Shown here in pieces: positions 45,096 to 55,394 of a stretch of 64,000 bases of DNA; the first letter of the stretch is position 1, and each line of letters begins with the position of its first letter. Source of the stretch: Azorinus chamasolen. Its lineage: Eukaryota > Mollusca > Bivalvia > Cardiida > Solecurtidae. The stretch is taken from the NCBI GenBank assembly GCA_963576725.1, contig OY755240.1, positions 57,784,633 through 57,848,632 of the forward strand, in the 5' to 3' direction. The notes below the pieces were generated by a model, which had not been told where the DNA came from, ran no database searches, and saw nothing but the letters and a program-made list of their open reading frames with translations. The translations under genes were made by a program, and so were the position numbers.

Positions 45096-45116
45096 CATAG
45101 ACCAAACATGTATTAC

Positions 45117-45186
45117 ATGGTACGTGAGTGGTCCTGGGATCCTCCATTGCTATGTCCAAGTTCAAACTGCTCCAAGCCTAACACGC
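45117..45186 (-). CDS. Sarcosine oxidase/PIPOX-like gene, exon 2
   Basis: Minus strand: acceptor TGTGTATTGCAG, 70 bp, donor CCAT/GTAATA. It reads (G)VLGLEQFELGHSNGGSQDHSRT(I). This is the LGLEQF...H..GSS...SR segment that contacts the FAD ring side in monomeric sarcosine oxidases; the usual GSS reads GGS here. Phases match exon 1 (phase 1) and exon 3 (phase 2). The exon is squeezed between two pogo-type MITEs, 21 bp away on the donor side and 17 bp away on the acceptor side. Confidence 0.82.
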
Positions 45187-45203
45187 CTGCAATACACAGA
45201 TGT

Positions 45204-45413
45204 ATAGTAAATTTAACCTCTAAACCGAACGTTCACTTTGATATAAATATCAGTCTTGGGGACAGGTGGCAGCTTAATACCGGGTGACAGTCGTACAGAA
45301 AGCACCTATAGAAGCTCTCTGCATGACTATCACCCTGCATTAAGCATCCACTTGCCCAAAAAGTATCTAAATTCTTCTTTGCTTGAGTTCCGGGTTAGAG
45401 TGGTTTTACTGTA
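45204..45413. mobile_element. pogo-1 MITE
   Basis: ATAGTAAATTTAACCTCTAA (worn) to AGTGGTTTTACTGTA. The core is AGAAAGCACCTATAGAAGCT, with arms GGTGGCAGCTTAATACCGGG and inverse. Its edge lies about 16 bp from the 3' splice site of PIPOX exon 2, so the likely branch-point region is transposon-derived. Confidence 0.82.
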
Positions 45414-45437
45414 TAACATTTAGAAGTTGTTTATCGT

Positions 45438-45623
45438 ACTAACGCGTTCCCTCATATATCTAATCAATCTCTTTGGATTAATCTACCGAAAAGGAGCATT
45501 AACTACAGAAAAAGAGAATTTTAGAATTTTGTAGTTTTGAAACCATCGTGATAAATAGAGCATTTGCTCCTCTTATGTTTTTACAGAGGCACAAAAAGGC
45601 GACAGTAGGAGAGAATCGGTTAA
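45438..45623. mobile_element. TTAA-E MITE, partial
   Basis: CTAACGCGTTCCCTCATAT to GTAGGAGAGAATCGGTTAA. The core keeps only GAGCATTTGCTCCTC. Confidence 0.72.
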
Positions 45624-45645
45624 TTCTCAACGCTGAATTATCAGT

Positions 45646-45895
45646 GTTTATCCCTTTACTCCATGAATAGGCATGGGATAAATAAAGCATCAAGAATATT
45701 AATTAGATTAAATTGCTATAATAACACATGGACACATGAGTATTTGGTCATAACAGAACATTTAGATTCATATCGTTATTATATCATTGAAAACAGAGCA
45801 GATCCTGATCTGATGGCTCCTACAAGGTCCGTTTGATCTGTGTCTATTCTGTTTTGCAAAAGTATTGACATGTGTATTTATGAAGTAAAGTGCTA
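45646..45895. mobile_element. TTAA-A MITE
   Basis: TTATCCCTTTACTCCATGAA to TTATGAAGTAAAGTGCTAA. The core GATCCTGATCTGATGGCTCC is worn. Confidence 0.78.
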
Positions 45896-45954
45896 ACCCT
45901 AGAGCACACCCAATATGATAGGCCTAAATTTTCTAGTTAATTTGACTGCAACAC

Positions 45955-46022
45955 AGTGCAGACCCTTGTCAGAGGGCATCTCTTAACCCCCCTGAATAGA
46001 GTCAACACTGTTTGCAAATAAT
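45955..46022. repeat. Hairpin, sister of 39455-39540
   Basis: ACAGTGCAGACCCTTGTCAG, then GAGTCAACACTGTTTGC. Confidence 0.5.
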
Positions 46023-46084
46023 ACTGTCTAACCTTCAATGGTCTCAGCTTTCTCATACTTAAACATTATCTTTATGTAAACACT

Positions 46085-46170
46085 TTTTCAAGCCTTGCTA
46101 ACAGAGTACGTCCAGATCAGACGGCTCATGTGGGAGCCTTCTAATCAGGGTCTGCTCTGTTTGCATGTAT
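46085..46170. mobile_element. TTAA-A core, ends unclear
   Basis: AGATCAGACGGCTCATGTGG, then GAGCCTTCTAATCAGGGTC. Confidence 0.6.
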
Positions 46171-46477
46171 TATTATAATAGATCTGACTAAACACTGTAA
46201 CACTATCATAAACCAGAATCAAGCAAGAAATTGTTATATCGAAGACTGCTTAAAATATAGTTTTCATCCCATCTATTTAAACATGTACTCGTCTACAGGG
46301 AGACATCAAAGGAATCATACCACTATCGCCGGACCTACAACGGCCAAATTACAACTAATCCAACATCTACAAAACACGCTAATTAGAAGTGAAACTAATT
46401 AAATGAAATATATTGAATACATGTATGCATTAGTATTTTGATTAGATGCATATGTCCGTTATATCTCCCTTTTGTTA

Positions 46478-46840
46478 TACAGTGCTCCCTCCCTACAACG
46501 GCCCTCTCTATAACGATTCCCTCCTTACAGCAACGCATGTCACTGTTTCCGAAACAACAAGGCTCCGGAACAATTTTTTCCATCGTGTTTTCTTTATGCC
46601 TCTACCAAACCCTATGTTGTGACCACTCTTTAGAATCGTCACTTTGTGACGATTCTAAAGAGTGGTCACAATATAGGGTTTGAATGAGGCATAACGGTTT
46701 TAGTTCTCGAAGTATACCTGATCTGGGGATCTGTAAATAAGCTAATTATGTTGATTTTCCCTCCCTATAACAACTCCCTCTGAACAACACATACAATCTT
46801 CGTATCCCAAAGGGAGTCGTTAGAGAGAGGGAGCACTGTA
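46478..46840. mobile_element. pogo-4 MITE
   Basis: TACAGTGCTCCCTCCCTACA to GAGAGAGGGAGCACTGTA. Its core is a long near-perfect palindrome at 46603-46687: AAACCCTATGTTGTGACCAC...GAATCGTCAC, then the inverse. Isolated copies of this core stand at 51195-51285 and, split, at 37218/37725. Confidence 0.9.
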
Positions 46841-47048
46841 GATCCTACATTGGTGTGTATGGTATAGAGACTGCGTTTAGTCTTTAATTGACTGTGCAAT
46901 GTGCATACGACTTATACAAAGAAACTGTCTATCCAAGTGTCACCAGCATTGGTATGGTTATATAAGAGGACTTTAACCCATACATTTTGTTTCAATATTT
47001 AGCATTAAGGGTAACGTTTCAATACTCAAAACTTGTTTAACTTCGTAT

Positions 47049-47279
47049 TTAACCCATTACCTTATAGGCTATTTTTCTATACCCTACCTCTTTAAATAAA
47101 TCTATTGTAAAGGATCATTAACTAGAGAAAATGAAACATTTAGAAGTTTGTAGTTTGAAACCATTGTGATAAATATAGCATTTGTTCCTATAGGAGCAAA
47201 TGCTCTATTTTTCACAATGGTTTCACAAAGTGACTTTTACAGAGTCGTCAAAAGTCTTCAATATGAGGCAATGGGTTAA
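47049..47279. mobile_element. TTAA-E MITE
   Basis: TTAACCCATTACCTTATAGG to ATATGAGGCAATGGGTTAA. Palindrome GCATTTGTTCCTATAGGAGC. Its right TTAA is shared with the next element. Confidence 0.85.
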
Positions 47280-47521
47280 CCCTATCCTTCATATAAACGC
47301 CTTTTCACGCATTTGCAAACAAGTAGACCGAGATCAGACGGCTTCTATATGAGCCATCTGATCAGGGTCTGCTCTGATTGCATTTTGATCTTATAAAGAC
47401 CTAACAGTCTATATGTCAGAGCAAAAATTTTCCTTGAAAAGTTTCCATAATGAAAATTCAGCTTATAGATATTCATGATGCCATTATTTCGTACATGGAT
47501 ATTGAACAGGGAAAATGTTAA
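47276..47521. mobile_element. TTAA-A MITE
   Basis: Starts on the shared TTAA (TTAACCCTATCCTTCATAT), core CAGACGGCTTCTATATGAGC, ends GAACAGGGAAAATGTTAA. Confidence 0.82.
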
Positions 47522-47814
47522 ACGTAAGAGTGTTCTTTTTCTTAACCCGAATATTAAACCATGAAACGCTGAAAAGTGCCGAAAGAGCTATACCTGTTGC
47601 ATCTTATAGTCTTTCAATTGCTTTAGCTCAACCGACAACGAATGTGAACTACATGCAATTTGACATGTATGCCGTCATGCTTAGTCAGTCGTTCATGCTA
47701 TACGCAACACATTTTTTAAAACACATGGTTAAATTGTGTGATCAACGTTCACAGAAATAACCATTATGGGATACGCTTTCATGTTTTTTCAATAAATTAA
47801 ATTCCGTGCAAAAA

Positions 47815-48970
47815 AAACCTGTTTACCATGGCAACCAGAAGGCATTCTCTTTGCTTGTCCGATTTCAATGCTGTTTGGTAGAACTGATCCAACGTTGTTC
47901 AAACCATTTTTATGTTCTAAAACGCATGGCCAACAGGGAAGGAAACTTAGTGTTCCACTTAAATCTCTACAGTGGAAATTAAAAAAAAGTCTTATGTCCG
48001 CGAAACCACTGGGAAGGTTTCACTATAACTTTGGCAGGAAAGGTTCTTAGGTGACCCCTACAGGATGTTTCCAAACCATGGTCCATGCTTATAAAGCTTT
48101 GAGTTGAGTCTGAGTTTCGTTCTCAAGCTTTTGATTGGTCAGATTTGAGTTCACAAGCTTTTGATTGGTCAGATTTGAGCCTTTGGCTCAAATCTGACCA
48201 ATCAAATGCTTGAGAGCGTTCTCAGACTCAACTAAAAGTTGTATAAGCATGGACCCATATTGAGTCATTAAGACTTGGCCGTTAAGGGCAGTGGTTGTTG
48301 TCTTTATATTGCTTTAGTGGAAGTCTCAAGTGATCATCTCCCACAAATGAACCATACATCAAGGCCGTCAGGGGCGGGTCTAATGTCTCTGTAATGGTTA
48401 TAGTGGACTTTTTTGAAATATTCTCATGTGAATACCACTGAGAAGATTTTCAGTATGGTTCTGCAAGGATGATTTTTATGTGAATCGCTACCCAGATTTT
48501 TTTTTAAATTATTTTGATGATAGTACCGAAAATACATGGCCACCAAGGGTGGGGCTAAAATTCCCAGTATGTTCAGAGAAAAATTTACAGAAATCATTCC
48601 CTCACTGGACCGATTTCAATATAAGTTTGCCAGAATGTTGCGACGGTTACTATCTACCGAAACTCTCCAAGCCGTTAGGAATAGTCGTGGTTGCCAGGGA
48701 CATAGCTGATTGTCTTTACATGTATATGACTACTTGTCTAGTGAAATGTTTTATAAACTTTTCTTCTCCGAACCAACTGGTCATGTTTTGTTATGATTTT
48801 GCAGGAATGCTGAGACATTTTACTAAACATTTTAAATTAGTTTGATATGTTTAAACAGTTATTCACCAAGTCCAGGACTATCTGTCCTCATATTGCTATA
48901 CTGTGAAACCACTGGGCAGATTTCAATACAATTATGCAGGAACGTTGCTTAGGTGAGCATTTGCTTCTGT
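47815..48970 (+). repeat. Degenerate tandem of GAAACCACTGGGxAGxTTTC units
   Basis: At least three units (47815-48060, 48475-48700, 48890-48960) repeat CGAAACCACTGGGAAGGTTT, ACTATAACTTTGGCAGGAA and TTCTTAGGTGACC in different degrees of decay. They resemble the dispersed repeat at 15160. ORFs here run through different units in different frames and are not genes. Confidence 0.5.
48080..48254. repeat. Foldback element with a duplicated arm segment
   Basis: GGTCCATGCTTATAAAGCTT...GAGTCTGAG on the left and CTCAGACTCAACTAAAAG...TTATAAGCATGGAC-type sequence on the right. The left arm carries AGCTTTTGATTGGTCAGATT twice (48131, 48157). The right arm carries its inverse once. Confidence 0.8.
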
Positions 48971-50354
48971 TGTAATTCATTGACACATAACAAACAGGGA
49001 CAGGGTCTGTAAACGAAACAGAAGAGCAATGGTGGACAGCTATAAGCAATGGGTGAATAATTATTCAAGGATCAAAACACATTCTGTGGTACGATTTGCA
49101 CTTGTCACTTTAACGACCACCATGCCATATATAGTCTTTATCTAAATTTCAAATAATTGAAAATCACATACATGTGTAATTCTAAATTTTGAACATGTAT
49201 GTGAAAGGTTCTTGAGGAACTTATTTTTTAATGCCGTTTCAACATGTAATTGTTTCAACCTCGAGTACGCACGTGCGTATGTGAGTATGCCCAGGCACGC
49301 CTCTGGAGGTTGTTTATGCATTGTACCGTACTGATCGTGTTCCATCTAGGACATACAAATATAGTGCTAAACGCCGTACACCCCGCACGCTATTTGCCTT
49401 AATGTGTTCATAACACATTTACTTATTTGCCGTACACACCCCCTGTTTATCTTTTACCTAATTCAAAGTGAAATTCGCTCGTAGTTTACAACACAGACAG
49501 GCGTTGTTTACGTTGTGTGATGACAACGAATGTGTGAAACCTTACGTCAGACTGTTAGTAAAGTGATTGCGAATACGTTTTTGTCTTCCTCGCTACTTAT
49601 TTAGTCCAACCAGTCCGATAGTTAAGAGCCCAAAATGATTTTCATTAGTGAATTTTGGATGATCAGAAACACATTTACCAGTCTAGTTGATGTTTCTACT
49701 AATGTGTAAAACATTGCAATGCTAGATCTGCCCTATTTACCATAAATATTGCGTATTACCAGCCTGCCCATGTATCCGTTATCAAATTTCTTTCGCTTCG
49801 CCTGGTAGCTATTTCCGGTGTCATTGATAGAAGGTGTCTACGCTTAAGGACATAATCCTTTCAGTTTGATGGAATGATTTTTTTTTACAGAGGATTGGAA
49901 ATGACAAAAACCAGTGCAGAACCTCTAAGGGCCATCTTATCTGGGTCTACAATGTTTGCGAATACAAGTGCATTATCGTTTCTCCAATTCAGAGGATTAA
50001 TCATTACATGTATATGTACGCCTTTCGTCAGAGCTACATTTTCTACTACATGTGTTGTATAATAAACAACACATGAATGTGTCACAGATTATATCCTCTA
50101 TGTCATTTAAATTTATCGTTCTTACGTTGCTCGCCATCGACATCATATGTTACTTGCCATAACAATCATGCTTACGTTGTTTGTCACATACAGATGCATT
50201 GATAAGGTCCCTAATTCTTGTACAATGTATATATATGTACGAGGAAAGTGGTTATGATCGTCTCCTCGAATTGATTCTAAAAATGGTCGTAATCTACGGT
50301 TTGTGGAAAAAATGAGATTGTAGTACAGTTAAAGCTCAATGCTTTGAACTAAAG
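48971..50354. other. Intronic sequence, nothing firm recognised
   Basis: A worn TTAA-like hairpin may exist at about 49890-50060 (CAGTGCAGAACCTCTAAGGG, ATCTGGGTCTACAATGTTTG). Otherwise plain AT-rich sequence. Confidence 0.4.
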
Positions 50355-50562
50355 TACAGTAAAATCTCGATTATTCGAATTTTCGTTATAAACGAATTTA
50401 GACCCTTTTAGGCAGGTGGCTGCTTAATGTATGATGACAGTAATGCAGAAAACTCCTCTAGGAGCTTTCTGCATGACTTTCACCATGCATTAAGCTGCCA
50501 CCTGTCTTAAAGATCGATGATAATACGTATTTTAGTGTTCGGATAATCGAGGTTTTATTGTA
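50355..50562. mobile_element. pogo-1 MITE
   Basis: TACAGTAAAATCTCGATTAT to ATAATCGAGGTTTTATTGTA. The core is AGAAAACTCCTCTAGGAGCT with arms CAGGTGGCTGCTTAATG and inverse. Confidence 0.9.
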
Positions 50563-50589
50563 TTGAAGAACGTATGCATTTTTATACAG

Positions 50590-50690
50590 GTGGTTGTTTA
50601 ATGCAACGTGAAAGCCATGCAGAAAGCTCCTATAATATATCTTTCAGTATGACCTTCATCCTGCTTTAAGCTGACACCTGTCTTAAAGTT
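50590..50690. mobile_element. pogo-1 core without ends
   Basis: CAGGTGGTTGTTTAATGCAA, AGAAAGCTCCTATAATAT, then CTGCTTTAAGCTGACACCTG. It follows the previous element by under 30 bp. Confidence 0.65.
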
Positions 50691-50845
50691 CTATCATTGA
50701 AATCGAAGGCATATATTGATTGCCATAAAGTGTTTTGCTATAGCTGTATTTCGCTGTTTGTCATGAGTAGTCTGCTTATTACATTATACTTTACTAAAAT
50801 ATAATTTTCACACTCTAAGTGTATGCTACATCATAGGAGGTATAC

Positions 50846-51074
50846 TTTGATTATTTACTCAATGAATGATCATTTCAGAAATAATGACGTCATGAATATC
50901 AGTTAGATTATTTCAAATACTAGCATATGGTCACGTGAAATTTTGGCCATGACAGAAACTGTAGAATCAAACAGAGCAGACCCTGATCAGACGGCTCCTA
51001 CAGGAGCCGTCTTATCTGGGTCTACTTTGTTTGCATGGACGTAGAAAGGCGTAGTGACGGAGTAAAAGGTTGAA
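50846..51074. mobile_element. TTAA-A MITE
   Basis: TTTGATTATTTACTCAATGA to GACGGAGTAAAAGGTTGAA. The core palindrome GACGGCTCCTACAGGAGCCG is intact. Confidence 0.82.
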
Positions 51075-51194
51075 ACTGCATTGTAATTCGACACTGATTC
51101 TTATTGCAATTCGGTATGTGATGTAATTTATGAAAAGTGCGAATATCCGAGCTACAGATAAAAGTGCGTACTCATATACTTAACTCGTCATTTC

Positions 51195-51285
51195 TCTACG
51201 AAACCCTATGTTTTGACCACTCTTTAGAATCGTCTCGAAGAGACGATTCTAAAGAGTGGTCACAATATTGGGTTTGTGGAGAAAT
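51195..51285. repeat. Free-standing pogo-4 palindromic core
   Basis: AAACCCTATGTTTTGACCAC...AGAATCGTCTC/GAAGAGACGATTCT...GTGGTCACAATATTGGGTTT, an 86-bp palindrome lacking pogo ends. Confidence 0.82.
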
Positions 51286-51359
51286 AAAGAAATTATTCTT
51301 GAAGATGATTTAATTTACGCATTTGATATGGATTTCTGTAATATCATAGAACCACTTAC

Positions 51360-51465
51360 CTGAGTGAGCTGTTTTGGAGAGCCAATATAAGGCCGCGCTG
51401 CCAACGCCTCCACAACCAACCACAATATAGTCGAACATTCGGCGATCTGCAGATGCTCCCGCCAT
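51360..51465 (-). CDS. Sarcosine oxidase/PIPOX-like gene, first coding exon
   Basis: Minus strand: ATG at 51465 in good context (ACCATGGCGG) reads MAGASADRRMFDYIVVGCGG...SAALYWLSKTAHS(G), then donor CTCAG/GTAAGT. The FDYIVVGCGGVGSAAL stretch is the N-terminal Rossmann FAD-binding motif GxGxxG, in the exact form seen in peroxisomal sarcosine oxidase/L-pipecolate oxidase. The enzyme oxidises N-methyl or cyclic amino acids and makes H2O2, normally in peroxisomes; the C-terminal targeting signal would be in exons not found here. An upstream in-frame ATG (51522) would add 19 residues, but these look like 5' UTR. Together the four exons encode about 120 of the usual 390 residues. Confidence 0.85.
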
Positions 51466-51599
51466 GGTGAATGTGTTCACGATTGATACCTGAACGTAAC
51501 TAAAATACATTGTAGTACACATTTATATGTGAACTACCTCACCCCCTTTTATAATGGTAAACACTTAAGTCTAAAACACTTATAATCTGTTTTATTTAC

Positions 51600-52065
51600 A
51601 TCCGATTCGTTAATTTTGTTTTCTGAAACTTTTGACCGAGTGCCAAACAGATTGCATCCTGATGAGATGCCGAGTTACTTGGTGTCTCATCTGGATCTAA
51701 ACTGTTTGAAAATGAAATTCTGGTTGCGCTTAGCATAAAAAAGGTTGAAGATGTCTCTTAAGATAGTGCTTTACAATAACATAAATAAGTATTTATAGTA
51801 TCAACCAATGTGTATCCTGATAAGACACAGAGTAACCATGACGAAAAATAATTCGGAGTCTCATCTGAATCCAAACTGTATATAAATTTGTTATATCATA
51901 AACTCGCCTATATTACACTAAGTGTTAACGATAAGGATTTAATCTTTCTCCTCCTATTAGTGACCTGACCCTCATTCAAAGAAAACAGCTTGGGTCCTGA
52001 TGAGATGCCGAGTAACTCGGCATCCCACCAGGATCAAAGCTATTTGACACTCAAATCAATAGTTC
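51600..52065. mobile_element. Three TTAA-C palindromic cores in a row
   Basis: Cores at 51650-51712 (GATGAGATGCCGAGTTACTT), 51808-51885 (worn, with an insertion) and 51985-52050 (GATGAGATGCCGAGTAACTC). Ends are poorly kept. They are about 165-180 bp apart. They lie upstream of the PIPOX first exon and may overlap its promoter. Confidence 0.6.
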
Positions 52066-52289
52066 CTGAAGATATTTAATCGAATCGGAAGTAGTCGAAA
52101 TTGTATCAGATCTAGATTTGAGCAGACGTAATTTTGTTTTCGCAGCCGGCTAATGTTTGCGTTACTATCTCTAGTATATGTACTTCGCCTTGAAAGATAA
52201 CATGCGACCTCTCATATATGCTAATACACGTACTTGTACAGCTATTGACCGTGATGTATGTATAATAATAGAAGATGAAGAAGTAACGT

Positions 52290-52517
52290 CCAACGATAAA
52301 TATGACAAGACTTCTGGAGATGATAAAATGGACATCATGAATATTTATTAGCATATAATGGCATAAGAACACTTAATAATTTGTTATTGATATCAATTAT
52401 ACGGTCGGGTCTATTATAATTTAAATAGCAAACAGAACAGACTATGGCCAGACGTCTGATCCTGGTATACTGTGTTTGCATAGGCATACAAGAAAGCGTT
52501 TCCATGAAGGAAGGGAT
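52290..52517. mobile_element. TTAA-A MITE, worn
   Basis: ATGGACATCATGAATATTTA at the left, CAGACGTCTGATCCTGG as a reduced core, CATGAAGGAAGGGATT at the right. Confidence 0.6.
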
Positions 52518-52551
52518 TCAGGAATTGTAGTTTATGTTTTACATGTTTAAT

Positions 52552-52801
52552 TTAACTCTGTCGGCGCCAATGTCACCTGTTGGTACCATTGAATACAGTG
52601 CAGTCCCAGGTCAGATGCCGCCTTTTCAAGGCAGCGTCTGACCTGGACTTCACTGATTCTTCTGTATCATTGTAGCCCAAGCATACATGTTTTTGATAAC
52701 AAATGTTTACGAATATACCTTTATTATTTAGTTTAGAATTATATTTAATATGAAATTATTATTACAGACGATACTTTTAAAATTGGCGCCCAAAGAGTTA
52801 A
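52552..52801. mobile_element. TTAA-D MITE
   Basis: TTAACTCTGTCGGCGCCAA to TTGGCGCCCAAAGAGTTAA. The core is AGATGCCGCCTTTTCAAGGC with arms AGTCCCAGGTC/GACCTGGACTT. Opposite orientation to 23646-23894. Confidence 0.9.
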
Positions 52802-52835
52802 CGGTGCATATACCATGAGGGGAAAGGTGTTATTA

Positions 52836-53068
52836 ATCATTTCCCAGTTGAATAATCAAGTCAGAAATATATAATGACAACATGAATACTAATAAGCTGA
52901 GTTTTATATTGGCATATGTACACAGTACTATTAGGTATTGGCAGAAACTTTAGAGTTAGATCTATCATAAGTTTATACACAAACAGAGCAGACTCTGATA
53001 AGACGTCTGATCTGGGTCTACTTTGTTCGCAAAGGCGTGAAAAGCGTTTATATAAGGGGAAATGTAAG
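52836..53068. mobile_element. TTAA-A MITE, worn
   Basis: AATCATTTCCCAGTTGAATA to TTATATAAGGGGAAATG. Reduced core CTCTGATAAGACGTCTGATC. Confidence 0.6.
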
Positions 53069-53302
53069 TCCTATTCCAAAATGTGCAACGTAGATGAGTC
53101 ATTTTCTTGTGTTGGTAGAATAGGGCTACATAAAGGTTATTACGGAGTCAACAAACCGGATTTTGTAAGAAATGGAACACTTTGCAATATAGAGATATAA
53201 ATGAACGCGGCATTGTAACTATTAAATCAGTCATAGAAACAATACCATATCTGTGATTTTAACGATCTTAGAAATTAAACATTGAATCAAAAAATGAAGA
53301 TG

Positions 53303-54180
53303 TCTAAGACTACAGTCCCACTAGCGCATGTGATCGATAAAGACCACTGGCGACCTCTGAGACCTCTGAAACCGGCGATCGTCTGCGACTGTCGGCGACT
53401 AAATTCCAAAAAAAATGATTCGCATTCACATTGGCGATGCATCTGCGACCACCGTAAGACAAGTTGTTGACGTTCGTGCGCCAAGTTATTTGTATTCGTA
53501 CGAATATTCCACAATCACTTCCGACCTGCTGTGTGGTCAGGTGGTCTATGCCTAGTCGCGGATAATCTTTAGCCAGTCGCTGGTGACCACGCGACAGTCG
53601 TAGGTAATTGTAAAAAGGTTGCTGATAGTCGTATGATTGTAAGGAAGTTAACCAACGACCAGTTAAAGATTGTTGGAGATCTTCGTACGACGATCACACG
53701 ATTAGCTTAAACCCTCTACGGTTACCTATTAAAGAATACCGAAGACCAGTTCGATAGTAAGGAGATTGTTGTGCATGATCAACAACCTCTCTGCGACTGA
53801 AAATGGTCGCAAGACAAGAAACGATTACCAACGATTACTAAGGACCACCCGCGATTATCAGTGACTTATCGTGCGACCTTCGTACGAATATCGACGACAA
53901 GAGGATGCTAGAAATCGTAAACAGGTCTTAAGTGGTCGTAGGTTTAGTGGAACTGGGCCTTAAGGTTGTTGTACATGATCAACAACCTCTCTATATACGA
54001 CTGACATACGACTGAATTTGGTCGCACAATTGGAAACGATTACAAACGATTACTGAAGACCACCCGCGATTAACAGTAATTTTTCGTGCGACCTTCGTTC
54101 GAATATCGGCAACCAGAGATAGCTAGCAATCGTTAACAGGTCGTAAGGGGTCGTAAGGCCTAGTTGGACTGGGCCCTTAG
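53303..54180. mobile_element. TIR element with two 200-bp direct repeats
   Basis: Imperfect inverted ends: CTAAGACTACAGTCCCACTA on the left; the right end, inverted, reads CTAAGGGCCCAGTCCAACTA. Inside, a unit of about 200 bp is present twice (53765-53964, 53965-54179). It starts TTGTTGTGCATGATCAACAA and carries AACGATTACCAACGATTACT and CGTGCGACCTTCGTACG. The dense CGAC/GTCG words make the ORFs here meaningless. Class not assigned. Confidence 0.7.
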
Positions 54181-54351
54181 TATTTATGTTAAACGTTTAT
54201 GTAAGCTATGGGTGACTAGTAGTTTGAACCTCGGATCAGGTCCAATATTTTATCGCGTTTTATTTGGATTCAATCTAAATGCTCACCTTGCAGGTAATAT
54301 GGGGTGGACACAATCTGAAACTAGAATCAATAGGTTTATTCGCCTCCCTGT

Positions 54352-54551
54352 AGAATATTCATGTAGGATAAAATGACATCATAAATATGTATTAACTGAA
54401 TTTGTATAATGGCATATGTGTATTGGTAGAAACTGTAGAGTCAGATCTCTTATAATTTCATAAGCAAACAGAGCAGACCCTGATCAGACGACTCCTACAT
54501 GAGCTGTCTGATCTGGGTCTACTCTGTTCGCAAAAGCGTGAAAAAGAGTTG
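54352..54551. mobile_element. TTAA-A MITE
   Basis: AGAATATTCATGTAGG at the left, core ACCCTGATCAGACGACTCCT and AGCTGTCTGATCTGGGTC, worn right end. Confidence 0.72.
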
Positions 54552-54899
54552 ATGAATTTTATTACTCTACCTTATAGTATATGGGTTAATTTAACTCATT
54601 CCAGGAAACAAGGTTATTCTCCATTATTTTTTATGTATATGATTCAAACAGATGGGCTTATTTCAGCTTTATTGCTTTACATTATAGAATATGGGTTAAT
54701 TAAATCTATTTTAAGAAATAGGCTACTACACATTACAACTACATCTGCTACCCGAAAATAATTAGATAATGATAATTATAATAAATAATAGTAATGATTT
54801 TAATAGCTCTCCATTGCAAACAGATTAAAGACATACAAAAGTTTACCTTACATGGTGAGAACAAGATTATTACAATTTTCTATTTTCCATACTGGTACG
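54552..54899. other. Non-coding, nothing recognised
   Basis: A doubled phrase TTATAGTATATGGGTTAAT/TTATAGAATATGGGTTAATT (54570, 54683) suggests a small local duplication of about 110 bp. No gene. Confidence 0.4.
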
Positions 54900-54972
54900 T
54901 GTATTTTCAAACAGTTTGGATCCAGATGAGACGCCGGGTTACTCGGCGTCTCATCTGGATCCAAGCTGATTG
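54900..54972. mobile_element. TTAA-C palindromic core, nearly perfect
   Basis: CAGTTTGGATCCAGATGAGA...CGCCGGGTTACTCGGCG...TCTCATCTGGATCCAAGCTG, 62 bp. Element ends are absent. Confidence 0.8.
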
Positions 54973-55015
54973 ATTCTCGGTAAATAGTTTCTCATGAGTT
55001 TTATCGAATAGAAAG

Positions 55016-55338
55016 TACAGTTGAACTTCGATATCTCGAACTCGGATAACTCGAACTTTGCGATAACTCGAACAAAAAGTTCAGTCCTTTAAAAATTAAA
55101 ACTACAGAATTGCTCTTAAATATATCGCTATAGATAACTAGAAACACGTGTGATAGCTTAATACAAGTCTAAAGTAATGCTGAAAGCTCATACAGGAGCT
55201 TTCAGCATTACTTTAGACCTGTATTAAGCTGTGGCCTTGAGAAATTGTTCATATTAGAAATCGGATGACTCGAACTTCTGTTATCTCGAACTAATTGGTA
55301 TGGTCCCTTGAAGTTCAAGTTACCGAAGTTCACCTGTA
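55016..55338. mobile_element. pogo-2 MITE, reference copy
   Basis: TACAGTTGAACTTCGATATC to AAGTTCACCTGTA. CGGATAACTCGAACTT repeats near each end. The core palindrome AAAGCTCATACAGGAGCTTT has arms GTCTAAAGTAATGCTG and inverse. Confidence 0.92.
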
Positions 55339-55394
55339 GATAAAACTTGTAGCAAATAAAAGTTTTAGCAAACATCATTTTAGCATTTTAAGGG

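Noticed and set aside
46296..46402. Plus-strand ORF after CTACAG that could be a terminal exon
   Set aside because: Short and compositionally plain, with no partner exon or recognised motif.
47868..48845. ORFs of 60 and 121 codons
   Set aside because: They cross degenerate repeat units in unrelated frames.
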